A stretch of 64,000 nt of DNA, taken from NCBI RefSeq assembly GCF_900177685.1, contig NZ_FXAY01000003.1, forward strand, positions 186,001 through 250,000, read 5' to 3'. The position numbers and the translations under genes were made by a program. This document shows positions 42,589 through 50,543 of the stretch, in pieces; position 1 is the stretch's first letter, and the number at the start of each line of letters is the position of its first letter. This DNA comes from Agreia pratensis (GTDB lineage: Bacteria; Actinomycetota; Actinomycetes; Actinomycetales; Microbacteriaceae). Below the pieces are notes generated by a model. The model saw only the letters and a program-made list of their open reading frames with translations, did no database searches and had not been told where the DNA came from.

Positions 42589-43599
42589 ATGACTCCCGAT
42601 TCGCAAGACCCGCTCGCCACCCACCGCGCCGTGCTCGCCGGTGCCAGCGGCTTCATCGGGGGAGTGCTGCAGCGCGAGCTCCGTGCAGAAGGATACGAGG
42701 TCGCTCTCATCGGTCGCTCGTCGGACGCCGTGGGCTGGCACGAGACCGAGGCGATCGACGCCGCCATCGATGGCGCCTCGCTCGTCATCAACCTTGCCGG
42801 AAAGAGCGTGAACTGCAGATACACCGAGAGCAATCGCGCTGAGATCAGACGGTCCCGCGTAGACACGACTCGAATCCTCCGCGAGTCCATCTCTCGGGTC
42901 GCATCTCCGCCGGCACTGTGGCTGAATTCGAGCACGGCCACCATCTATCGACACGCAGAGGATCGACCCCAGACCGAGTCCGAGGGCGAGATCGGCACCG
43001 GGTTCTCCGTCTCGATCGCTACCGACTGGGAGGAATCGTTCTTCGCGGGCGAGCTTCCTCAGACCAGGCGGGTCGCGCTGAGAATGGCGATCGTTCTCGG
43101 TCGCGGTGGCGCGCTGACACCTCTCATCCGCGTGGCCAGGCTCGGGCTCGGCGGAACTCAGCACGACGGCTGGTGGTTCCGCTCTCTCTTCGGGTCCGCT
43201 GCCAGGCGTCGGGCAGGGGTCTGGCACGAGAAGAGGGGAACGAAGGGCCTGCAGAGGTTCAGTTGGGTGCATATCGACGACGTCGTGGCCATCGTGCGGT
43301 TCATCCGCGACAGACCGAACATCGATGGCGTCGTCAACGTGTGCGCCCCGGAGCCGAGTGACAACAGACGGCTGATGGCTCTCCTGCGACGCAACGTCGG
43401 CGCGCCCGTCGGGCTGCCGGCCTTCCGCTGGATGCTCGAAATCGCCATGTGGGTGCTTCGAACAGAGACGGAACTCGTTCTGAAGAGCCGCTGGGTCGTG
43501 CCCGAAAGATTGCAGAATGCGGGCTACGTCTTTCGTCACAGCACCCTTGAACACGCGCTCGACGAGCTCGCGCGGCCAGCACCCACGGCGACCCGTTAA
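42589..43599 (+). CDS. TIGR01777-like sugar/NAD-dependent epimerase (SDR39U1)
   Basis: This 336-aa protein has the SDR-type nucleotide loop GASGFIGGVLQREL at about 18-31, NLAGKSVNCRYTESNRAEI, STATIYRHAE, and RLALRMAIVLGRGGALTPL-like and FSWVHIDDVVAIVRFI motifs. The pattern is that of TIGR01777-family epimerase-like proteins, whose substrates are unknown. The catalytic Tyr is in TATIYRH. It is divergent from the psuG unit. The start at ATG 42550 is possible. Confidence 0.83.
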   Translation: MTPDSQDPLATHRAVLAGASGFIGGVLQRELRAEGYEVALIGRSSDAVGWHETEAIDAAIDGASLVINLAGKSVNCRYTESNRAEIRRSRVDTTRILRESISRVASPPALWLNSSTATIYRHAEDRPQTESEGEIGTGFSVSIATDWEESFFAGELPQTRRVALRMAIVLGRGGALTPLIRVARLGLGGTQHDGWWFRSLFGSAARRRAGVWHEKRGTKGLQRFSWVHIDDVVAIVRFIRDRPNIDGVVNVCAPEPSDNRRLMALLRRNVGAPVGLPAFRWMLEIAMWVLRTETELVLKSRWVVPERLQNAGYVFRHSTLEHALDELARPAPTATR

Positions 43600-43611
43600 G
43601 CTGGCGGCACG

Positions 43612-43968
43612 ATGTCGCAGCGCTATCCGAACCCGTCCTTCGCCCGTCTCGCACTCGCGCCCGGACTCCTGGCGGCCATCGTCTTGCTCGCGGGCGTCGC
43701 TCTGATCGACAGCGAATGGTTCACGATCTTCCGTTATGCGATCAGCATCCTCGCGGCGATCATCGGTGTCTTCGCATTCCAGGCCAAGCAGTGGTGGTGG
43801 CTGCCTGCTCTTGCCGCCATCGTGGTTCTCTGGAACCCGATCGTGCCTCTCGAACTGGAACTGTTCGTCTGGCAGATTCTGCATCTCGCGGCGGCCGTCG
43901 TCTTCGTGGCCGCGGGCCTGCTGATCAAGGTACCCCAGGCGCCAGACTCGGCATCCGCCCGTCGTTAA
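43612..43968 (+). CDS. Small membrane protein, DUF6804-like
   Basis: This 118-aa protein has four TM helices (about 14-32, 40-58, 62-80, 84-108) with short polar loops, and PIVPLELELFVWQILHLAAA. It matches the layout of the DUF6804-type membrane proteins; function is unknown. ATG 43612 follows TAAGCT (43597-43602), which includes the stop codon of the epimerase gene. Confidence 0.7.
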   Translation: MSQRYPNPSFARLALAPGLLAAIVLLAGVALIDSEWFTIFRYAISILAAIIGVFAFQAKQWWWLPALAAIVVLWNPIVPLELELFVWQILHLAAAVVFVAAGLLIKVPQAPDSASARR

Positions 43969-44002
43969 AGCGGCGGCGGCACGTGCCGTCGGCCCGTTGA
44001 CG

Positions 44003-44008
44003 TAGACT
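44003..44008 (+). promoter_or_regulatory. -10 element TAGACT before the SNF2 leader
   Basis: TAGACT would start transcription near 44015, giving a leader of about 165 nt before ATG 44180. That is unusual here, where most genes are leaderless. Confidence 0.4.
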
Positions 44009-44095
44009 GTCTGCAGGCCGGGCCGCTTCACTCTCCCCGTCGACCGTGACAATGTCATGTTGCTCGACGCCCACACCCGGCCCGCACGACCGCAC

Positions 44096-44114
44096 CGATC
44101 CCGGCCAGGGATCG
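44096..44114 (+). terminator. Hairpin in the SNF2 leader, possible attenuator
   Basis: CGATCCC (44096-44102) pairs with GGGATCG (44108-44114) around a 5-nt loop, and TTATT follows. The stem is short and the tail only partly T-rich, so it is a weak candidate for premature termination in the leader. Confidence 0.3.
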
Positions 44115-44179
44115 TTATTGAAGCATCGTCGTCCACAGAGGGAGCACGGACGGCGGGGCCCACACTCCACAGGAGGAGC

Positions 44180-46300
44180 ATGTCTCGATCCGGCGGACGC
44201 CGATCACCCAAGAGCGTCGACAACACCGGCCTCATCCCGATCCTCGCGCGCAAAGTGCGCGAGGTCGAAGCGGCGGCACAGCGCGGAAAGGTCGCGCCTT
44301 CGAACCGCACCAAATTCCTCGTGGTGGCCCTTCTCGCCCGCGAGGAGCGCATCTCGGTTCGGAACAACCCCGAGTTGTCCGACGCCGACCGTGCCGAGCA
44401 GATCAAGCGTCTCGACGGTATCGGATCGATTCTCGCCAAGACGGCGGCACGCGATACCTCGCTGATCACACTTCTCGAGAACGATGCGCCGATTTCGCCC
44501 GTTGCTCAGAAGCTGCGCCGCCAGTATCTCGAAGAGGCCGGAGTCGACGTGCCCGACGAGATCGTCGAAGCGCCCAAACAGACAACCATGCTGCCTCCGG
44601 AGCTCGCTGAGCGACAGGTGATTCCGCAGTCGGTCAAGGCACGCCAGCTCGCGAACCCGTTCCTGGCCCCCGACTTCTCATCCGCTTCGACGCAGAAGCA
44701 TTCGTCGCACGGACGGCTGTCTAACTGGGAGCTGCTCGGACCTCTCTTCCGCGCCTTCGAATACGGTGCGGGCGGCCAGGTCGCGAGCATGGAACTCCCC
44801 GAGGCACCCCGCATCGACAGGCTTTCACCACCCGGGCAAGAACTCATGCGACACCAGGCCCGTTTCGTCGCGAGCGTGGCTCACGGCCACCGCTCGTTCC
44901 TGCTCGCAGACGAACCCGGTCTCGGAAAGACGGCCCAGTCGCTGCTGGCCGCATCCGTCGCCGATGCATACCCCCTGCTCGCGGTCGTGCCGAACGTCGT
45001 GAAGATGAACTGGGCCCGCGAGGTCGAGTTGTGGACTCCCCACCGGCGTGCGACGGTCATCCACGGCGACGGAGCGGGCCTCGATGCCTTCGCCGACGTC
45101 GTGATCGTGAACTACGAAGTGCTCGACCGGCACCTCGCCTGGCTGAGCACCCTCGGGTTCCGCGGCATGGTCGTCGACGAGGCGCACTTCATCAAGAACC
45201 TGTCGTCGCAACGGTCGAAGCACGTGCTCGCCCTCGCCGAGCGCATCCGGTCGCAGGCACCCGGCGGCAATCCGCTGATGATGGCGCTCACAGGAACGCC
45301 GCTCATCAACGACATCGACGACTTCCGCGCGATCTGGCAGCTCCTGGGCTGGATCGACGGCACCAAGCCGACGTCGCAGCTGATGGAGAAACTCGAGGAG
45401 ACGGGTCTCACCCCCGCCGACTTCGGCTTCTTCTCCGAGGCACGCGAAGCAGTCATCGACATGGGAATCGTGCGGCGTCGCAAGCTCGACGTTGCCGCCG
45501 ACCTGCCGGCCAAGAGGATCGTCGATCTTCCTGTGGAGCTCGACGATGATCTGGGTCGTTCGATCCGAGAGGCTGAGGCCGAGCTCGGCCGCCGGCTCGT
45601 CACCCGCTACACGCGGTTGCTCGCCGCGCGTACGAAGTCAGATCCGGATGCCGAGGTCTCGACAGAGAATCTGATGCGGGCGGTCGCGCGTCAGGAGGTC
45701 GAGGAGTCCAAGGCGCAGGGCGGTAGCGGGGACAACGTCTTCACCATGGTGCGTCTCATCGGTCAGGCCAAGGCATCGCTTGCCGCGGACTACACGGCCC
45801 AGCTCGCCCGGTCGGTGGGCAAGGTGGTCTTCTTCGCCAAGCACATCGACGTGATGGACCAGGCTGAGGAGGCCTTCGCCAAGGCGGGCCTGCAGACCGT
45901 CTCCATCCGCGGAGATCAGTCTGCGCTGCACCGGCAGAAGGAGATCGACGCGTTCAACAACGATCCGGCTGTTTCGGTCGCCGTCTGTTCGCTGACGGCT
46001 GCCGGTGTCGGGCTCAACCTCCAGGCCGCGTCGAACGTCGTGCTCGCCGAGCTGTCGTGGACCGCCGCCGAGCAGACGCAGGCAATCGACCGCGTACACC
46101 GCATCGGCCAGGAGGAACCCGTGACGGCGTGGCGCATCGTGGCGGCCCAGACGATCGACGCGAAGATCGCCGAGCTCATCGACAGCAAGCAGGGTCTCGC
46201 GGCCCGCGCCCTCGACGGCAGCGATGAGGAGGTCTCGTCGGGCGACAGCGTTCAGCTGGATGCGCTCGTGCACCTTCTCGAGCAGGCCCTGGAGAGCTAA
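44180..46300 (+). CDS. SNF2-family DEAD/DEAH-box helicase (SMARCAL1-like)
   Basis: This 706-aa ATP-dependent DNA translocase starts at ATG 44180, with AGGAGG about 4 nt upstream. After a basic/helical N-terminal region (about 1-225) come Walker A DEPGLGKTAQSLL, the DEAH box VVDEAHFIK, and SNF2 blocks LTGTPLIND and RRKLDVAADLPAK. The C-terminal helicase domain ends in QAIDRVHRIGQEEPV. Similar proteins work on branched or annealed DNA; this class is annotated as DEAD/DEAH helicase in actinobacteria, without known partners. It overlaps the 3' end of the CGNR gene by 4 bp. Confidence 0.9.
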   Translation: MSRSGGRRSPKSVDNTGLIPILARKVREVEAAAQRGKVAPSNRTKFLVVALLAREERISVRNNPELSDADRAEQIKRLDGIGSILAKTAARDTSLITLLENDAPISPVAQKLRRQYLEEAGVDVPDEIVEAPKQTTMLPPELAERQVIPQSVKARQLANPFLAPDFSSASTQKHSSHGRLSNWELLGPLFRAFEYGAGGQVASMELPEAPRIDRLSPPGQELMRHQARFVASVAHGHRSFLLADEPGLGKTAQSLLAASVADAYPLLAVVPNVVKMNWAREVELWTPHRRATVIHGDGAGLDAFADVVIVNYEVLDRHLAWLSTLGFRGMVVDEAHFIKNLSSQRSKHVLALAERIRSQAPGGNPLMMALTGTPLINDIDDFRAIWQLLGWIDGTKPTSQLMEKLEETGLTPADFGFFSEAREAVIDMGIVRRRKLDVAADLPAKRIVDLPVELDDDLGRSIREAEAELGRRLVTRYTRLLAARTKSDPDAEVSTENLMRAVARQEVEESKAQGGSGDNVFTMVRLIGQAKASLAADYTAQLARSVGKVVFFAKHIDVMDQAEEAFAKAGLQTVSIRGDQSALHRQKEIDAFNNDPAVSVAVCSLTAAGVGLNLQAASNVVLAELSWTAAEQTQAIDRVHRIGQEEPVTAWRIVAAQTIDAKIAELIDSKQGLAARALDGSDEEVSSGDSVQLDALVHLLEQALES

Positions 46301-46845
46301 CTCCGCGACGCGGCGCTCTGACGTGCGCGATGTGCACGGACGCGGCCGCGGCTGGCGCAGGCGGGTGACGGGCACCACTGCCGTCTGCCGGAGGTGTCGA
46401 GGAACACCCACCTGCAGTCGACCTCTGCGCACTCTTTCAGGAGAGCTCGGTCTGGTCCGTTCAGCGTGACAAGCGCCTGAACGGCGATGGCGCTCAGCGC
46501 GTCGTCTGTTTCGGCGCCGCGTTCCGCGATGTCGGCGAAGTCGAGAGCGGTATGAGCCGAAGCGACGGCTCGAACGTGGCTCAGGGCGTTGCGGGTAGGC
46601 GCGCGCAGCGCCACTGCGGCCATTGCAAGGTCGCGGAGCGCCTCTCGAAGCTGCACGAGATGGGCGAGGTCGTCGGTGGTGACGGCGTCACGTGGCGGAA
46701 ACCCGATAGCGCTGAGCCAGTGCTCCGCGGCTTCGATAGTTGCGAGCCGTTCGACGGGTCGCGAGCCGAAACTCTGCCCACGGGTTGCCAGCAGGTTCAA
46801 CCACGTCGCTCCTCCGTCGAATCGGAACTCGGAGTTCGTGTGCAT
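46297..46845 (-). CDS. CGNR zinc-finger regulator (ABATE domain)
   Basis: This 182-aa protein has an ABATE N-terminal domain (FDGGATWLNLLATRGQ, then LVQLREALRDLAMAAV) and a CGNR-type zinc finger near 135-175: CAEVDCRWVFLD, RRQWCPSPACASRGRVRAHR. All four cysteine ligands are present, but the CGNR signature reads CASR. Such proteins are probable DNA-binding stress or metabolic regulators. ATG 46845 is 6 nt after TACACT, and a palindrome overlaps this -10. Divergent from the CMD and phosphotriesterase-like genes, which it may control. Confidence 0.85.
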   Translation of the reverse strand: MHTNSEFRFDGGATWLNLLATRGQSFGSRPVERLATIEAAEHWLSAIGFPPRDAVTTDDLAHLVQLREALRDLAMAAVALRAPTRNALSHVRAVASAHTALDFADIAERGAETDDALSAIAVQALVTLNGPDRALLKECAEVDCRWVFLDTSGRRQWCPSPACASRGRVRAHRARQSAASRS

Positions 46846-46854
46846 TCGGCCAGT

Positions 46855-46873
46855 GTAACGTTCTAAGCGTTAC
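46855..46873. promoter_or_regulatory. Palindromic operator between the CGNR gene and the CMD operon
   Basis: GTAACG and CGTTAC are inverted around a 7-bp spacer. The left arm overlaps the minus-strand TACACT -10 (46852-46857) of the regulator gene, so binding should shut off the regulator and could also affect the divergent operon. Confidence 0.6.
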
Positions 46874-46900
46874 GAAGTACCGAACGAGTGGAGATAGCCG

Positions 46901-47305
46901 ATGGATGGTGTGTTCGATCTGGCTGCGGGACGTGAGCGTCTGGCGGAGTTACAAGACGAGGCGACCACTGCGGCATGGCGGTCGACCGTCGACTCCGCGG
47001 CCCCCGGCTTCGACGAGTGGATTGTCGGCGCGATCTTCGGCGGTACGTACCAGCGCCAGCATCTGACGTCTCGAGACCGGCAGCTGCTGATCATCGGAGC
47101 GCTGACCGCTCTCGGAGGTGTGGACCCGCAGCTCTCGGGGCACTTTGAGACATCCCGACGTATCGGTATGACGCGCGATGAGATCGCCGAGGCGCTCGTT
47201 CATCTTGTGCCATACGTCGGTCTTCCACGAGCACTCGCGGCACTCCGCCTGCTACCAGCTGCGCCGACCTCGCAACCGCGCGCCGGTAGCAGCAGCTCAA
47301 CATGA
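46901..47305 (+). CDS. Carboxymuconolactone decarboxylase family protein
   Basis: This 134-aa protein has the CMD fold, with YQRQHLTSRDRQLLIIGALTA near 50-70, then GHFETSRRIGMTRDEIAEALVHL. The AhpD-type CxxC pair is absent, and it has no cysteine, so it is a decarboxylase/lactone-acting or unknown CMD rather than a peroxidase. GGAGA lies 7 nt before ATG 46901. The stop overlaps the next ATG (ATGA). With the phosphotriesterase-like gene it forms a small catabolic operon. Confidence 0.83.
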   Translation: MDGVFDLAAGRERLAELQDEATTAAWRSTVDSAAPGFDEWIVGAIFGGTYQRQHLTSRDRQLLIIGALTALGGVDPQLSGHFETSRRIGMTRDEIAEALVHLVPYVGLPRALAALRLLPAAPTSQPRAGSSSST

Positions 47306-48195
47306 GCCGCACGATCAGGACAGTCCTGGGCGACATGGATCCCGCAGATGCCGGTGCCATCGACTCCCATGATCATCTTTTTCTGAGCACGCCCGTGCTG
47401 CCCGGCGATGGTCCGTTCGACGAAGCGAGCGCTGCGTCAGAGCTTCGAGCCTTCTCCGCCGCCGGAGGCGGCACGCTCGTTCAGTGGACACCGCGCGGGT
47501 TGACTCGCAATATGCCGGCGCTTCGGCGCATCAGTGAATCGACGGGCATCAGTATCGTGTGCGCCACTGGCCGACATCGCGCGGTCGTCTACCCGGAAGG
47601 CGCGAGGGAACCCGGCCTCGACCCGCGGCTGCTTGCCGCCGCGTTCACCGAAGACATCGTGAAGAACGCGTGCGGGCTCATCAAGGTAGGCGTCGGACCG
47701 GAGTGCATCGCCGCCGATGAGGCCGGAGCGCTTCACGCTGCTGCAGTGACGCATCACACCACCGGTGTGCCTATCGCCGTTCATCTAGAGGAGGGATCAG
47801 CATCCACATCGGTTATCGAGGCTCTTCGAGCCGACGACGTGCCAGAACGATCGATCGTGCTCGGGCATCTGGGAAGAAATCCGAGCGTGGGTCGCATTCT
47901 CGAGGCTGCGGAATCCGGCGCCTGGCTCTGTATGGACACGCCATCGCCGAGACATACCCAGAACGTCGACGAGCTCGCCCGTATTCTCGCGACGCTCATC
48001 GAACGCGGTCATCTGACGCAACTCCTGCTCGGCGCAGACACGACCGCCGCTCTGCTCGATGCGGCCCGGCCTCTCTTCGGGCCTTCGGGTCTCTTCGCGT
48101 CTGTCGCGCCGCGTCTGAGCGAGCTGCTCGGGGCGGATGCCGTGCGGCGGATGCTCATCGAGAATCCCGCCCGCGCGTGGTCCTTCGACGCGTGA
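47302..48195 (+). CDS. Phosphotriesterase-like metal-dependent hydrolase
   Basis: This 297-aa amidohydrolase-superfamily enzyme has DSHDHLFLST (HxH) at about 21-30, the bridging Lys in LIKVGVG (about 130), His in VHLEEG and GHLGRN, and the late Asp in LLGADTT. This is the full set of metal ligands of phosphotriesterase-like lactonases. The operon context with a CMD protein points to a lactone or cyclic ester rather than an organophosphate (inference). No signal peptide, so cytosolic. Confidence 0.85.
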   Translation: MSRTIRTVLGDMDPADAGAIDSHDHLFLSTPVLPGDGPFDEASAASELRAFSAAGGGTLVQWTPRGLTRNMPALRRISESTGISIVCATGRHRAVVYPEGAREPGLDPRLLAAAFTEDIVKNACGLIKVGVGPECIAADEAGALHAAAVTHHTTGVPIAVHLEEGSASTSVIEALRADDVPERSIVLGHLGRNPSVGRILEAAESGAWLCMDTPSPRHTQNVDELARILATLIERGHLTQLLLGADTTAALLDAARPLFGPSGLFASVAPRLSELLGADAVRRMLIENPARAWSFDA

Positions 48196-48203
48196 GATTC
48201 CGC

Positions 48204-49250
48204 TCAGACGAGATCCGGCACTCTCTCTGCCGCAGGAGGGGGAGGCGGAGGCGTGCCGTCGCCGAACGGGCGCCCGCCCAGGGCGTCGCGACCCGAGGGC
48301 TCGAGCCATCCCGTCGCATCCGGACCCACCGGCACGATCTGGGTGGGGTTCAAATCGGTGTGCACGATGTAGTAGTGCTGTTTGATCTGCTCGAAATCGA
48401 TGGTGTCGCCGAACCCGGGCGTCTGGAACAGGTCGCGCGCGTAAGCCCAGAGGACGGGCATCTCGGTGAGCTTCTGCCGGTTCGTCTTGAAGTGGCCGTG
48501 ATAGACGGCATCGAAGCGAACAAGAGTGGTGAACAGTCGGATGTCTGCTTCGGTGATCGTGTCGCCCACCAGGTACCGTCTGGTGCTGAGCCGCTCGGTG
48601 AGCCAGTCGAGCCGGTCGAAGAGCGTGCGATAAGCGCGCTCGTAGGACTTCTGTGATCCGGCGAAACCGCACCGATAGACGCCGTTGTTCACGTCGGAGA
48701 AGACAACCGAGTTGACCTCATCGATCTCGGCCCTGAGGTGCTCGGGGTACAGCTGCGGTGCGCCCTCACGGTGGAAGGCTGTCCACTCCAGAGCGAAATC
48801 GATGGTGATCTGCGGGTAGTCGTTCGTGACCACCTGGCCGCTCGCGACCTCGACGATCGCTGGGACCGTGATTCCGCGTGGGTAGTCCGGAAAGCGCGCC
48901 AAGAACGCATCTTGCAAGCGCGGGATGCGCAGTACCGGGTCGAGGCCGTCAGGGTCGAGATCGAAGCTCCAGCTGCGTTTGTCGTGCACGGGGCCGGCTA
49001 TGCCGAGAGAGATGGTCTTCTCGAGACCGAGGAGTCTCCGAGAGATGACCGCGCGGTTGGCCCAGGGGCATCCCCGGGCGACGATGAGCCTGTAGCGGTC
49101 GGACTCGACCGGCCAGAGCAGGCGCCCTTCGGCGTCGTGGCCCGACTCGGTTCTGAAGGCTGTGATGCGGTCGTCGATGTAGTTGGTGTCGCGGGTGAAT
49201 TCGGCTCCGGCCGTTACATAGGAGCCGGCGGTGCTCAGGTCGTCGTTCAT
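48204..49250 (-). CDS. Glutathionyl-hydroquinone reductase-like GST (YqjG type)
   Basis: This 348-aa protein of the Xi-class/ECM4 GST family begins MNDDLSTAGSYVTAG. The active-site Cys is in RLIVARGCPWANRAVI (about 60), and the C-terminal helical domain contains YLVGDTITEADIRLFTTLVRFD. These enzymes reduce thiol-hydroquinone conjugates. Actinobacteria use mycothiol, so the true thiol is probably mycothiol (inference). A proline/glycine tail (GDGTPPPPPPAAERV) ends the protein. ATG 49250 is the start; the 5' extension to 49502 overlaps corA. Confidence 0.9.
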   Translation of the reverse strand: MNDDLSTAGSYVTAGAEFTRDTNYIDDRITAFRTESGHDAEGRLLWPVESDRYRLIVARGCPWANRAVISRRLLGLEKTISLGIAGPVHDKRSWSFDLDPDGLDPVLRIPRLQDAFLARFPDYPRGITVPAIVEVASGQVVTNDYPQITIDFALEWTAFHREGAPQLYPEHLRAEIDEVNSVVFSDVNNGVYRCGFAGSQKSYERAYRTLFDRLDWLTERLSTRRYLVGDTITEADIRLFTTLVRFDAVYHGHFKTNRQKLTEMPVLWAYARDLFQTPGFGDTIDFEQIKQHYYIVHTDLNPTQIVPVGPDATGWLEPSGRDALGGRPFGDGTPPPPPPAAERVPDLV

Positions 49251-49315
49251 GTCTCGTTCACATCCATGTGTCAAGGTTAACCGCCCAAATCCGGGCGCGT
49301 GCAGAAGAGGTGACG

Positions 49316-50449
49316 ATGAAGAAGCCCAGCGTGTCCCAGGCCCTCCGGGCGATGTCGTCCCTGCGACCGGGATCTCACCCGCACACGCCTTCCGTCGCAA
49401 AGGTCGAGGCCGCGCCTTCACCCCGACACAGCAGCACGGTCGATAATGCCGTGTACGCCGACGGTCGTCGTGTTCTCTCGCCGACGAGCCTCGAGGACAC
49501 ACTGTCGGGATGCGCCCGTTTCAGCGACTCGATGGCATGGATCGGGCTCTACCGGCCGAATGAGGCAGAGCTGGCCGCCATCCAGAAAGAATTCGACCTG
49601 CACCCCCTCGCCGTCGAAGACGCGATCGGTGCGCACCAGCGCCCCAAGCTCGAGCGCTACGGCGACACTCTCTTCGTCGTACTGAGGGCCGCGAGCTATT
49701 CCGACGAGCGAGAAGAGGTCGACTTCGGCGAACTCCATCTCTTTGTCGGGCCCAACTTCGTTGTCTCTGTGAGGCACAGCGAGTCACCCGATCTCGCCGT
49801 CGTGCGCCAGCGTATGGAAGCGGAGCCCGAGCTGCTCGCACTTGGCCCGGTCGCGGTGCTCTATGGCATCCTCGATGCGGTCGTCGATCAGTACCTGCCC
49901 GTCGTCTCGGGGCTCGAGAACGACATCGACGAGATCGAGGCGCAGGTCTTCGCCGGCGATGCCGAAGTGTCGAGGCGCATCTACGAACTCTCTCAGGAGG
50001 TGCTCGACTTTCAACGCGCGACTCTTCCGCTCGTGGGCATGCTCGAGACCCTCCGCGCCGGATTCGATGCGTTCGAGACCAACCTCGAGCTTCGCCGAGC
50101 ACTCCGCGACGTGGCTGACCACACGGCGGTCGTGAACGATCGGGTCGAGGGATTCCGAGGCACGCTCCGGGAGATCCTTGCCGTGAACGCCACGCTCGTG
50201 GCGCAGCGCCAGAACGAAGACATGAAGGTGCTGGCAGAGGCAAGCAACCGCCAGAACGAGGAGGTGAAGAAGATCTCGGCCTGGGCCGCCATCTTCTTCG
50301 CTCCGACCGTGATCGCGGGCATCTACGGCATGAATTTCGACGCCATGCCCGAACTGCACTGGCAGTACGGGTACCCGGTCGCCATCGGCGTGATGCTGGT
50401 CGCCATGACGGGCCTGTACGTCATGTTCCGACGCCGGGGTTGGCTGTAA
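49316..50449 (+). CDS. corA: CorA family magnesium/divalent cation channel
   Basis: This 377-aa protein has a large cytosolic domain (about 1-310) with a long coiled stalk helix (DIDEIEAQVFAGDAEVSRRI, NEDMKVLAEASNRQNEEVKK). Two C-terminal TM helices are joined by the pore motif GMN in IYGMNFDAMPEL. The chain is longer at the N-terminus than usual because of a basic, Ser/Pro-rich start. ATG 49316 has GAAGAGG about 6 nt upstream. It forms Mg2+ channels as pentamers; Co2+/Ni2+ may also pass. Divergent from the GST-like gene. Confidence 0.92.
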   Translation: MKKPSVSQALRAMSSLRPGSHPHTPSVAKVEAAPSPRHSSTVDNAVYADGRRVLSPTSLEDTLSGCARFSDSMAWIGLYRPNEAELAAIQKEFDLHPLAVEDAIGAHQRPKLERYGDTLFVVLRAASYSDEREEVDFGELHLFVGPNFVVSVRHSESPDLAVVRQRMEAEPELLALGPVAVLYGILDAVVDQYLPVVSGLENDIDEIEAQVFAGDAEVSRRIYELSQEVLDFQRATLPLVGMLETLRAGFDAFETNLELRRALRDVADHTAVVNDRVEGFRGTLREILAVNATLVAQRQNEDMKVLAEASNRQNEEVKKISAWAAIFFAPTVIAGIYGMNFDAMPELHWQYGYPVAIGVMLVAMTGLYVMFRRRGWL

Positions 50450-50482
50450 TAACGCATCGCGTTCGACGTCGCGGACGCACGA

Positions 50483-50488
50483 TAGAAT
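50483..50488 (+). promoter_or_regulatory. -10 element TAGAAT of the Stealth gene
   Basis: TAGAAT is the best -10 match in the 94-bp gap after corA. The mRNA would have a leader of about 50 nt before TTG 50544, with CGGAAAGG as a loosely spaced ribosome-binding site. Confidence 0.45.
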
Positions 50489-50543
50489 AACGGAAGCGAA
50501 AACTGGGGCCGCCCCGTACTGCTCGGAAAGGCTTGATATCTAC

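Noticed and set aside
41170-44469. 1099-codon open frame on the minus strand continuing upstream of psuG
   Set aside because: Only the last 307 codons match PsuG. The upstream part is antisense to the epimerase, the small membrane protein and the SNF2 5' end, has odd composition, and crosses the separate 135-aa gene in another frame. It is a high-GC artefact.
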